Made by a program: the position numbers and the translations under genes. From Gammaproteobacteria bacterium (GTDB lineage: Bacteria; Pseudomonadota; Gammaproteobacteria; Enterobacterales; Alteromonadaceae), in NCBI GenBank assembly GCA_023481025.1, contig JAMCWV010000014.1, positions 1 to 13,685 of the forward strand: 13,685 nucleotides of DNA. The letters are read 5' to 3'. Of this stretch, positions 6,524 to 13,685 are shown in pieces (positions within the stretch are counted from its first letter, which is position 1; each line of letters begins with the position of its first letter). A model generated the notes under the pieces. The model did not search any database and was not told the DNA's origin. It worked only from the letters and a program-made list of their open reading frames with translations.

Positions 6524-6547
6524 TGAAAAGAACAAGGTGTTGAATCC

Positions 6548-8101
6548 ATGCACAAGGAACTGCCTCAAACAGCGTTGCAAGCTGTTTGCAATGGCTTAAT
6601 TTACGACTGGAGCTATCAGTTTTTAACGCCAGAGCAACTGACGGAGTTTGCTGCAAAGCGTTTGCCAGAAAGCTTCGACGCAGCTCGCCAACAATTGGTG
6701 AGCGGAACCTACAAAAACGTGTCTGAAAAACGTGAAGTCAGTCATGTGCTGTCGCGTGGTCGCCATTCCGTGTTGTCACAAGGTGACCAGTCGAAGTTTG
6801 CCAAAATCACCCGTAAACTACGTAGCGGTCAATGGCTCGGTGCCACCGGCAAACCGATTACCGATATTGTTAACATCGGCGTGGGCGGCTCTGATCTTGG
6901 GCCTTTAATGGCCAGCTTTGCTTTAAAAGAATTCGCTACTGATATTCACCACCACCATGTCGACACCCATTTTGTCTCGTCCATGGACGGTGGCCAGCTG
7001 TATGCCGTGTTACCCATCGTCGACCCCGAAACCACTTTATTTATTATTACCTCGAAATCATTTGGTACCATCGACACTTTCGCCAACGTCAATACCGTCA
7101 AAGTTTGGGCGCAAGAAGGCTTGGCAAAACATGGCTTATCGTCACAAGGCAAGGAAAAACATGATAAGACGCTGACTGACTGGCTTGAACATCATGTCAT
7201 TGGTGTGTCGGCCAACACCAAAAAAATGACCGACTACGGCATTCCACCAGCACATCAGTTGACCTTTCCGGAGTCTATCGGTGGGCGTTTCTCCATGTGG
7301 TCTGCTATAGGGCTGGCTATTGCCACCAGTTGCGGCGTACAAGTATTTGAGCGCATGCTCGCGGGCGCAAAGCTCATGGACGAGCATTTTGCTAGCGCAC
7401 CATTAACTGAAAACATCCCCATGCTAATGGCGCTGATTGGTTTGTATAACCGTGAGCAGCGGGGCATTAATAACCTCGCGATTTTACCCTATGACGGCCG
7501 TTTCCGGCATTTACCTAGCTATTTGCAACAGCTCGACATGGAAAGTAACGGTAAACAATATACCGCCGACGGCAAGACCATAGACTACCCCACAGGCCCG
7601 ATTATTTGGGGTGGTTTTGGGCCGAACGGTCAACATGCGTTCTTTCAGCATTTGCACCAAGGTTACGACGCCTTTACCGCCGACTTTGTTTGTGTGCTGC
7701 ATCGGCATACCAAACAATTTAGCGACAAAGTGTGTCGCAGCTTAAGCTCGCAGCAAGACTTATCGGTAGCAAACTGTTTAGCGCATCGGCGCTTAATGGC
7801 GATAGGCCAAAAAAGTGACAACCCCGCCGAGCATTACCTAGGCGGCCACCCCAGCAGCTTGTTTGCATTAAAAGAACTAACCCCCGAAAGCTTCGGCGCG
7901 ATTATTGCTGCCTATGAGCATAAAGTCTTTACCCAAGGCGTGGTGTGGGGACTAAACTCATTTGACCAACCGGGCGTCGAGCTCGGTAAAAAAATCGCCG
8001 AAAGCACATATGCGGCAATTGCTTCTAGTGGGAAGAGTGGAGAGCACGCGGCAACTTTTGATGTCTCAACCCAAGCAATTCTGAAGTGGATGAACGACTA
8101 A
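6548..8101 (+). CDS. pgi: Glucose-6-phosphate isomerase
   Basis: This cytosolic enzyme interconverts glucose-6-phosphate and fructose-6-phosphate, which links glycolysis to UDP-glucose and amino-sugar supply. The 517 residues are a little shorter than the roughly 549 of E. coli Pgi. The family landmarks are present: VNIGVGGSDLGP, the phosphate-binding SKSFGT (from Ser169), signature ESIGGRFSMWSAIG (from Glu242, Arg247), catalytic Glu332 in MESNGK, His370 in HQG, and the C-terminal signature FDQPGVELGK with Lys481. Compared with the usual SKTFTTQET, the loop reads SKSFGTIDT, and GNRPS is replaced by GGHPSS, so this is a diverged copy that keeps the catalytic residues. ATG 6548 has AAGG about ten bases upstream. 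Its stop codon overlaps the rfaH start. Location in a polysaccharide operon suggests a role in precursor supply; whether a second pgi exists is unknown. Confidence 0.96.
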   Translation: MHKELPQTALQAVCNGLIYDWSYQFLTPEQLTEFAAKRLPESFDAARQQLVSGTYKNVSEKREVSHVLSRGRHSVLSQGDQSKFAKITRKLRSGQWLGATGKPITDIVNIGVGGSDLGPLMASFALKEFATDIHHHHVDTHFVSSMDGGQLYAVLPIVDPETTLFIITSKSFGTIDTFANVNTVKVWAQEGLAKHGLSSQGKEKHDKTLTDWLEHHVIGVSANTKKMTDYGIPPAHQLTFPESIGGRFSMWSAIGLAIATSCGVQVFERMLAGAKLMDEHFASAPLTENIPMLMALIGLYNREQRGINNLAILPYDGRFRHLPSYLQQLDMESNGKQYTADGKTIDYPTGPIIWGGFGPNGQHAFFQHLHQGYDAFTADFVCVLHRHTKQFSDKVCRSLSSQQDLSVANCLAHRRLMAIGQKSDNPAEHYLGGHPSSLFALKELTPESFGAIIAAYEHKVFTQGVVWGLNSFDQPGVELGKKIAESTYAAIASSGKSGEHAATFDVSTQAILKWMND

Positions 8102-8616
8102 TGCAGCAATGGTTTGTGCTCCAGTGTAAAGCGCGCCAAGAAGATCGCGCCAAGCTGAACGTGGAAAACCAAGGCTATGTGACCTGTTTGCCACAAATGG
8201 CGATCACCAAGCGTTTGCGCGGTAAACGCCAAACCGTTATTGAAGCCGTATTCCCTGGTTACTTGTTTGTGCAGCTTGACACCGAAACAGCAAATTTTAA
8301 TGCGCTACGTAGTACTCGCGGGGTATTAGCCTTTGTGCGCTTTGGTGGTATTCCTGCGACAATTCCTGACGCAGTGATGCAGCAGCTGCTTGCACTTGCC
8401 GAGTTGACTAAAAACAAAGCTGCCGAAGCAGGTAAGGCGTCAGGTAGTTTCGCGGCTGGCACAGTAGTGGAAGTTACCGACGGCCCCTTTATTGGCTTAA
8501 AAGCCGTGTATGAAATGCCAAAAGGCGAGGACCGCTGCTTAGTGCTGCTCGACATGCTTGGCAAACAACAACATATTGAAATTGATGAACAGTTACTCCG
8601 TCGCAGTGACGGCTAA
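8101..8616 (+). CDS. rfaH: Transcription antiterminator RfaH (NusG paralogue)
   Basis: RfaH binds RNA polymerase paused at ops elements and promotes full-length transcription and translation of long operons for LPS, capsule and similar products. The 171 residues show the NGN domain (about 1-100), with MQQWFVLQCKARQEDRA, LRGKRQTVIEAVFPGYLF and TRGVLAFVRFGGIPATIPDA, close to E. coli RfaH (RGKRTAVSEPLFPNYLF and TRGVSHFVRFGASPAIVP). A C-terminal KOW domain follows, with GTVVEVTDGPFIGLKAVY. The family start is ATG 8101, whose A is the last base of the pgi stop (TAATG), which points to translational coupling; GTG 8086 would add five residues and is less likely. The gene lies inside the kind of locus it regulates, although RfaH is often encoded elsewhere. 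The linker between the domains is somewhat longer than in E. coli. Confidence 0.95.
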   Translation: MQQWFVLQCKARQEDRAKLNVENQGYVTCLPQMAITKRLRGKRQTVIEAVFPGYLFVQLDTETANFNALRSTRGVLAFVRFGGIPATIPDAVMQQLLALAELTKNKAAEAGKASGSFAAGTVVEVTDGPFIGLKAVYEMPKGEDRCLVLLDMLGKQQHIEIDEQLLRRSDG

Positions 8617-8649
8617 CTGGCAATGAAGTACTTCTATAAGGATGAGAAC

Positions 8650-9819
8650 ATGAAAAAAATTGCTGTCGCCGGTACCGGTTACGTGGGTCTGTCAAATGCC
8701 ATGCTTTTGGCGCAACATAATCAGGTGGTTGCCGTAGACATCGTGCCAGAGAAAGTGGCACTGCTGAATAACCGTCAGTCGCCCATTGAGGACACCGAAA
8801 TTGAACAGTTTTTGGCCGAAAAAGAACTGAACTTCACCGCAACTCTTAATCCAGAAGAAGCCTACGTGGGTGCCGAGGTAGTGATTATCGCCACACCGAC
8901 AGACTACGACCCAGTCAGTAATTTCTTTAATACCAAGTCGGTGGAAGCGGTTATTCAGCAAGTGATGGCGTTAAACCCAACCGCCATGATGGTGATTAAG
9001 TCGACCGTGCCGGTTGGTTTTACCGCCGAGGCACGGCAGCGTTTTGGCACTGAGAATATCGTTTTTTCGCCGGAGTTTTTGCGTGAAGGCAAGGCGTTGT
9101 ACGACAACTTGTACCCGTCACGGATTATCGTTGGTGAACGCTCCGAGCGTGCCGAGCACTTTGCACAGTTGTTATTGCAAGGCGCGGTAAAGAAAGACGT
9201 GCCTGTGCTGTTTACCGACAGTACTGAAGCCGAAGCGATTAAGCTTTTCTCCAACACCTACTTAGCTTTACGTGTTGCTTACTTTAATGAGCTTGATACC
9301 TACGCCGAACTGCATAATCTAGACAGTAAGCAAATTATTGAAGGGGTAGGGCTCGACCCGCGCATTGGTAGCCATTACAACAACCCAAGTTTTGGTTATG
9401 GCGGCTATTGCTTACCGAAAGACACCAAACAGTTATTGGCCAACTACGACGCCGTGCCACAGAACCTGATTCAAGCCGTAGTTGAAGCGAACCGCACGCG
9501 TAAAGACTTTATTGCGGACTCGATAATTCGCAAAAATCCGAAAGTTGTGGGTGTGTACCGTTTGGTGATGAAAACCGGTTCCGATAATTTCCGGGCGTCG
9601 GCCATTCAAGGGGTGATGAAACGCATTAAAGCCAAAGGCATTGAAGTCATTGTGTATGAGCCGGTGCTGCAAGCAGAGACTTTCTTTAAGTCGCGGGTGA
9701 TTCGTGACCTCGACGCGTTCAAAGCCGAAGCCGACGTGATTGTGTCGAATCGCATGGCCGCTGAGCTTGAAGACGTCGCAGAAAAAGTTTACACCCGCGA
9801 CCTGTTTAATTCCGATTAA
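8650..9819 (+). CDS. ugd: UDP-glucose 6-dehydrogenase
   Basis: Ugd oxidises UDP-glucose to UDP-glucuronate with two NAD+, supplying acidic sugar for capsule or exopolysaccharide. The 389 residues equal the short enterobacterial type (E. coli, 388). Visible are the N-terminal Rossmann motif [40 protein letters not shown], the central dimer helix [19 protein letters not shown], and catalytic Cys254 in [18 protein letters not shown] 8650 has AAGGA seven bases upstream and places the Rossmann fold at the N-terminus, so it is preferred over ATG 8623. The gene follows rfaH after 33 bases in the same direction, probably in one operon. The UDP-glucuronate 4-epimerase at 3846 would use its product. 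Confidence 0.97.
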   Translation: MKKIAVAGTGYVGLSNAMLLAQHNQVVAVDIVPEKVALLNNRQSPIEDTEIEQFLAEKELNFTATLNPEEAYVGAEVVIIATPTDYDPVSNFFNTKSVEAVIQQVMALNPTAMMVIKSTVPVGFTAEARQRFGTENIVFSPEFLREGKALYDNLYPSRIIVGERSERAEHFAQLLLQGAVKKDVPVLFTDSTEAEAIKLFSNTYLALRVAYFNELDTYAELHNLDSKQIIEGVGLDPRIGSHYNNPSFGYGGYCLPKDTKQLLANYDAVPQNLIQAVVEANRTRKDFIADSIIRKNPKVVGVYRLVMKTGSDNFRASAIQGVMKRIKAKGIEVIVYEPVLQAETFFKSRVIRDLDAFKAEADVIVSNRMAAELEDVAEKVYTRDLFNSD

Positions 9820-9864
9820 GTGCTACAGTTTACTGAAGCGAAATAACAACAAAAAGGCGATGTT

Positions 9865-10560
9865 ATGAATCGATTTCGTTCGTGTGTACGGGCAACAGTG
9901 TGCGCGGCTGTTTGCGCTGTTGCCGTCAGCGGTTGCTCCTCGGTCACCTATGACCTGCAACGAACTTGGCAGCTGTATTTTCAAGGTCAAGAAGACATCG
10001 TACTCAGTGCAGAAGAAATCGAAGCCTTTCCTTATACCGTGCAATACGCACGCCTCGGCAGCCGTGGCCAAGCCACCATAGTGCTTGGCTACATTGACCC
10101 CGTTGGTAGCGGTTACGAATACCACTGGGTGAGTGCCGACCAAGAAACTCTGGTGACCGAAAACGGCCGGGTGAAGCGCGTGAGCCGCATGGGTGACTAC
10201 CGCATTCTGGCCACCTATTCAGGCAGTGCCGACCCCATTGGTGACATGGTGCGCAGTGGTGTTGGTGAAGCGGCTTGGCAACGCACTGTCGACTATACCG
10301 TCAATGGCGAAAGCTATTCCGTGGTTGCTGCGTCACAATTTGTCGCAAGCGGTCCGCAGTCGTTGGAATTACCCGCTGGCGCTGCGTCTGTTTACCATGT
10401 TGTTGAGCGTGGTCAGTTTGTGGGTGTGGCCGGCTCTACGGGCAAATTTGTCAACGAGTTTTGGGTGGAAGCCGACGGCCATGTGGTGAAAAGTCGCCAG
10501 ACATTAGCACCGGGTGCCGATGAGCTGCAGTTAACACAAGTGAAATGGGTGGGCCGATAA
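9865..10560 (+). CDS. gfcB: GfcB/YjbF-family outer-membrane lipoprotein
   Basis: This is an envelope lipoprotein of the GfcB/YjbF family, found with group 4 capsule (gfc) and yjb exopolysaccharide operons; its molecular role is not established. The 231-residue product starts with a basic end and hydrophobic segment, then the lipobox VSGC with Cys24 as the lipidated residue. There is no Asp after the Cys, which fits outer-membrane sorting. The rest is soluble and beta-rich; visible family-like stretches include FPYTVQYARLGSRGQATIVLGYI and FVNEFWVEADGHVVKSRQ near the C-terminus. ATG 9865 has AAAGG seven bases upstream. Its stop abuts the start of the GfcC-YjbH gene, which implies coupled expression and a shared task in polymer secretion. 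Confidence 0.85.
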   Translation: MNRFRSCVRATVCAAVCAVAVSGCSSVTYDLQRTWQLYFQGQEDIVLSAEEIEAFPYTVQYARLGSRGQATIVLGYIDPVGSGYEYHWVSADQETLVTENGRVKRVSRMGDYRILATYSGSADPIGDMVRSGVGEAAWQRTVDYTVNGESYSVVAASQFVASGPQSLELPAGAASVYHVVERGQFVGVAGSTGKFVNEFWVEADGHVVKSRQTLAPGADELQLTQVKWVGR

Positions 10561-13500
10561 ATGATGAAACGAACTGCTGTGGCCTGCGCGGTTGCGCTCG
10601 TGTGTACTGGAGCTTTGAGCACTGGTTTTGTGGGAATGGCTTATGCTGATGAAACTGCTGGTGTTGCTACTGCTGGTGAGGCATCGAGCACAGCGCAGGC
10701 GCTGCGGCAAATTCGGATTAACGACAACGTCGAGCTGAGTATTGCCGAGCCGGTGCGCTTGTCGCAACTGTTGGAATATGTGATCGCTAATGGTCAACAT
10801 GCGCTTGCTGGTGAGAATTCGTCTGCAGAAGCACACGAAGTGTATTGGCCGCAAGCACGCTTAATTCTGTTGGATCGCCAACCCGAGGTTGAAGCAGCGC
10901 GCTCAGCCGTATTAGCCGACCTGAATGGACTCGCCAACTATTGGCGCGGAAAAGGTGGGGCAGACAATGCAGCAAAAGCGGCAAAGGCCGACGCCATGGC
11001 CGCGCAAGTTCGTCAGTGGCAATTAGGGTTTCAGCCTTATGGTGGTATTGATATTGCTGATGCGCGCCAACACATCGCCGACAACCCTTTATTACCGCCA
11101 GGGCAGTACCAATTGTGGTTACCACCGCGGCCAGATCATGTATGGCTGCTGGGTTTTCTTTCTGGTGCTGTCGTTGACTCAGGCGCTGGCGCTGATTCAG
11201 GCACGGCTGTTGACTCAGGTGCAGCCGCTGCGAGCGCGCACGTGCCACGGCAAACCGTACGTGGGTATGTGATTGGCTCTGGTGCGACATCTCGTGTCGC
11301 AAGTGCCGGTGGTGTGATTAATCAAAACACAGTTTGGCATGTTGGTTCTGGTTCTAGTTCGGGTTCTGGTTCTGGTTCTGGTTCTAGTGCAGAAGCCGAC
11401 CACATAAAAGAACTACCTTGGGGCATGCACAATGCCGAAGCCCATGAGTTATTGCCCGGCGACGCATTATTCCTTGGCTTTGAAAAGTGGCGCTTGCCTC
11501 GTGCCTATCGGCATTTACATGACAGCCTGCCGGCATTACTTGAGCATTTTGTCAGTGGCGGTGACGAGGTTGTTGCTGTTGAACGGAATGCGCCTACTGC
11601 TGAGCGAAATATAACAAGAAGCTCGTCTGAGCCTAAGGCAGCGAACCATTGGACGCGCCTCTCACGCCCTGCGACACCCGGTGGCGCAACAAGTGGCAAT
11701 TACGGTGGTGCGGGCTTAGTGCAAATGCCTAATGCACGCTTTGGTGAAGAGGGCGAATTGCGCATCAGCTACACCGACATGAACGAATACAAGCGCTATG
11801 CGGTGAGTTTGCAAGTGCTCGATTGGGTGGAAGCGACCGGTTTTTATGTGCGTGTGCCAAGCCGGCTGTACAGTAATTCGCCAGGGTTTAGTGGCAATAA
11901 TATATACACCGACAAAGGTTTCGATTTGAAAATGCGCCTGTGGCAAGAAACAGCGTATTTTCCACAAGTGGCGTTAGGCATTAAAGACATTGGTGGTACC
12001 GGTTTGTTTGCGGCGGAATATTTGGTGGCCAGTAAACAATACGGCCCGTTCGACTTTAGCCTTGGGGCTGGGTTTGGGCGCATGGGTACCCGCGACCATT
12101 TCGATTCGCCATTTTGCAGCTTGGTCGACAACATGTGTGAACGTCCTGAAGGGTTTAGTGGTAGTGGTGGTAAATTCGAATATGACTCGTGGTTTCGGGG
12201 GCCAATGGCCTTATTTGCTGGCGTAGAATACCAGACCCCATGGGCACCGCTGCGGGTCAAAGTCGAGTATGACAGTAATAATTATACGACAGAATATGCT
12301 TCAACCGACATGACGCCACGCACGCCAATTAACGTCGGCCTGAATTACCGGGTGAATCATTTCTTCGACCTGTATGCAGGCTACGAGCGCGGCGACACCT
12401 TTACGTTCGGGTTTAGTTTGCGGACAAACTTAAATACCTTGTCGCAGCCGAAGATTATGAATGCACCGGTGCAACCACAGCCGGATGCTGAGCGCACGTA
12501 TGAGTATGTCGACGCAGTAAATTGGCGCAGTGTGAATCGAAGTTTGCAGCGTCAATATGCCTATTCCGGCGGGCGTTATCTGGTGCATGGCGACGAAGAC
12601 GAGCAGGTGGTGACCATGTATGCGCACCCACGCCGTTTACGTGACGGCCAAGACATGATCGACCGCGCGTCGCGGGTATTTGCAGCGGAGCTGCCGGATT
12701 CGGTAAAAACCTACGAATTTGTTGAGCAAAGTACGTTTATGCCGATGGTGAAAACCACGGTCGACGCCGAAGCCTTTAAAGCCGCCGTGGACAACCGTGA
12801 CCCTGATGTGAGCCCGCGCGATACGTCGTCGCTGTTTGTGCGTTCTGAGGCGGCCGATATGTCGGCGGTCGACGATTCACTGTGGGTGTATAACCCGGAG
12901 TACAGCTTTAGCAACAGTTACGGCATGAAGCCGCACGTGGTGCAGAGTTTTGGTGCGCCAGAAACCTTCCATTTCTACCAAGTGGGTGTGAAAGCCTTTG
13001 CGCGCCGTTGGTTGTCGCCGAATGTGGAGTTGTTCGGTGAGGTTGGCGTGAACCTGTTTAACAACTTCGACAAGTTTAATTTTACCGTTGATGCGTTTGA
13101 CCACTTGCCAGTGCCGCGGGTACGTACTTATGTGCGCGAGTACATGTTGAATGACATTTGGCTCGACACCTTACAGGCAACCTATTACGACCGTTTGAGT
13201 GACAACGTGTATGCCATGGCCTACGGCGGGATGCTCGAACGCATGTATGGTGGCGTCGGTGGTGAATTGTTGTACCGCCCGCTGGACCGAAATTGGGCCG
13301 TGGGTGTCGACGTCAACCAAGTGTGGCAGCGCGACTTTAATGGTGCGTTTGGCTTCCGCAACTACAACGAAGTGACCGGCTTTGTTTCGCTGTATTATCA
13401 AGTGCCATGGTTGCACGACTCATTGGTGACCTTGCGCGCAGGGCAGTTCTTAGCCGGCGACAAAGGTGTCAACGTGACCTTCCGGCGCCGCTTCGACAGT

Positions 13501-13685
13501 GGCGTCACGGTTGGTGCATGGGCATCGTTCACCGACGTTTCGAGCACCGATTATGGCGAAGGCAGCTTCTCGAAAGGGTTTTTCTTAACGATCCCGTTCG
13601 ACATTATGAGCGTATTCCCAAGCAGAGAGCATATCGGTTTTAGTTGGATACCGCTGAACCGTGACGGCGGCCAGATGCTGCAACG
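10561..13685 (+). CDS. GfcC/YjbG - YjbH fusion: periplasmic plus outer-membrane polysaccharide secretion protein (3' partial)
   Basis: One frame without stops runs to the window end (1041 complete codons). Residues 1-29 are a signal peptide with cleavage probably after AYA. The GfcC-like part (about 30-330) includes LGFLSGAV, VRGYVIG, ELPWGMHNAEAHELLPGDALFLGFE (about 285-308) and a helix near 313-330; it carries two low-complexity inserts (205-222 and 262-276). A linker without a hydrophobic segment (about 331-380) leads to a YjbH domain: YGGAGLVQMPNARFGEEGEL (from 381), KGFDLKMRLWQE, KDIGGTGLFAAEYLVASKQYGPFDFSLG, GVEYQTPWAPLRVKVEYDSNNY and YERGDTFTFGFSLRTNL. It ends near WIPLNRDGG, so perhaps 20-30 residues are missing. 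In E. coli yjbG and yjbH are separate genes. It likely forms an outer-membrane beta-barrel with a periplasmic module. The start is ATG 10561 (or 10564), right after the gfcB stop. Confidence 0.9.
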   Translation, partial: MMKRTAVACAVALVCTGALSTGFVGMAYADETAGVATAGEASSTAQALRQIRINDNVELSIAEPVRLSQLLEYVIANGQHALAGENSSAEAHEVYWPQARLILLDRQPEVEAARSAVLADLNGLANYWRGKGGADNAAKAAKADAMAAQVRQWQLGFQPYGGIDIADARQHIADNPLLPPGQYQLWLPPRPDHVWLLGFLSGAVVDSGAGADSGTAVDSGAAAASAHVPRQTVRGYVIGSGATSRVASAGGVINQNTVWHVGSGSSSGSGSGSGSSAEADHIKELPWGMHNAEAHELLPGDALFLGFEKWRLPRAYRHLHDSLPALLEHFVSGGDEVVAVERNAPTAERNITRSSSEPKAANHWTRLSRPATPGGATSGNYGGAGLVQMPNARFGEEGELRISYTDMNEYKRYAVSLQVLDWVEATGFYVRVPSRLYSNSPGFSGNNIYTDKGFDLKMRLWQETAYFPQVALGIKDIGGTGLFAAEYLVASKQYGPFDFSLGAGFGRMGTRDHFDSPFCSLVDNMCERPEGFSGSGGKFEYDSWFRGPMALFAGVEYQTPWAPLRVKVEYDSNNYTTEYASTDMTPRTPINVGLNYRVNHFFDLYAGYERGDTFTFGFSLRTNLNTLSQPKIMNAPVQPQPDAERTYEYVDAVNWRSVNRSLQRQYAYSGGRYLVHGDEDEQVVTMYAHPRRLRDGQDMIDRASRVFAAELPDSVKTYEFVEQSTFMPMVKTTVDAEAFKAAVDNRDPDVSPRDTSSLFVRSEAADMSAVDDSLWVYNPEYSFSNSYGMKPHVVQSFGAPETFHFYQVGVKAFARRWLSPNVELFGEVGVNLFNNFDKFNFTVDAFDHLPVPRVRTYVREYMLNDIWLDTLQATYYDRLSDNVYAMAYGGMLERMYGGVGGELLYRPLDRNWAVGVDVNQVWQRDFNGAFGFRNYNEVTGFVSLYYQVPWLHDSLVTLRAGQFLAGDKGVNVTFRRRFDSGVTVGAWASFTDVSSTDYGEGSFSKGFFLTIPFDIMSVFPSREHIGFSWIPLNRDGGQMLQ
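11173..11226 (+). repeat. 18-base in-frame tandem repeat, three copies
   Basis: Three imperfect 18-base units, each six codons, encode VDSGAG, ADSGTA and VDSGAA inside the GfcC-like domain. Unit length is a multiple of three, so copy changes would lengthen or shorten the loop without a frameshift. Flanking sequence is also rich in Gly, Ala and Ser. Confidence 0.8.
11344..11388 (+). repeat. GGTTCT hexanucleotide repeat (Gly-Ser tract)
   Basis: Six GGTTCT units plus one variant AGTTCG and a closing AGT encode a Gly/Ser run at residues 262-276 of the fusion protein. Four of the units are exact neighbours (11362-11385), the kind of array that can slip during replication. It probably forms a flexible loop. 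Confidence 0.88.

Noticed and set aside
6513..6525. CAATT-TTT-AATTG inverted repeat before pgi as an operator
   Set aside because: It is a short A/T-only symmetry in an AT-rich leader, and chance is likely.
8623..8649. ATG 8623 as the ugd start
   Set aside because: It would put nine extra residues before the Rossmann motif, while ATG 8650 has a well-spaced AAGGA and gives the usual family length.
10098..10114. GGTAGCG, the core of an RfaH ops element
   Set aside because: It lies inside the gfcB coding sequence, and the flanks do not match the rest of the ops consensus.
10787..11302. Long minus-strand frame (171 codons), with others opposite pgi, ugd and the fusion gene
   Set aside because: They are antisense to a well-supported coding region, have no recognisable domains and no ribosome binding sites, and contain His/Gln/Arg-rich runs typical of shadow frames.
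11215..11403. Minus-strand frame with a Thr-Arg repeat
   Set aside because: The repeat is only the reverse reading of the GGTTCT array in the GfcC-YjbH gene.

Overview
The window is a polysaccharide-biosynthesis region of a Gram-negative gammaproteobacterium. The RfaH, YjbF/GfcB and YjbH-type proteins and the short Ugd argue for that class. Codon use and gene set suggest a marine Alteromonadales/Idiomarinaceae-like host, but this is inference and no taxonomic marker is present. Every gene I can support is on the + strand.

Region 1 (1-3410) is the 3' end of an O-antigen or exopolysaccharide cluster. It holds a 5'-truncated NAD-dependent 4-keto-sugar reductase/epimerase, a small PglC-type phosphoglycosyl transferase that overlaps it, and a membrane-anchored WbpM/PglF-type UDP-GlcNAc 4,6-dehydratase. 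Together they look like a set for making a 2-acetamido-2,6-dideoxyhexose (QuiNAc or FucNAc type) and loading it on undecaprenyl phosphate. The first two genes are visibly AT-rich. A 435-base gene-free gap (3411-3845) follows, with several inverted repeats, a short tandem repeat and a convincing intrinsic terminator.

Region 2 (3846-6498) starts with a UDP-glucuronate 4-epimerase-type gene that has no ribosome binding site. Three tightly packed AT-rich genes follow: a RelE/HigB-like toxin, an Xre/HigA-like antitoxin with a long C-terminal tail, and a SecB-like protein. This order and content match a toxin-antitoxin-chaperone (TAC) module. A palindromic operator candidate lies in front of it and a strong terminator behind it.

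Region 3 (6499-13685) holds pgi (glucose-6-phosphate isomerase), rfaH (overlapping pgi by one base), ugd (UDP-glucose 6-dehydrogenase), a GfcB/YjbF lipoprotein and a very long reading frame that runs off the window. That frame has a signal peptide, a GfcC/YjbG-like periplasmic domain and a nearly complete YjbH-like outer-membrane domain in one uninterrupted polypeptide, an apparent natural gfcC-yjbH fusion. Two in-frame tandem repeats lie inside the GfcC part.

Working together: Pgi feeds hexose phosphates, Ugd makes UDP-glucuronate, and the epimerase can convert that to UDP-galacturonate. The dehydratase, reductase and transferase start a lipid-linked repeat unit. RfaH would promote full-length transcription of the long operons, and the Gfc/Yjb proteins act in the envelope on the exported polymer. 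The TAC module is the odd element and looks like an insertion that separates the epimerase from ugd.
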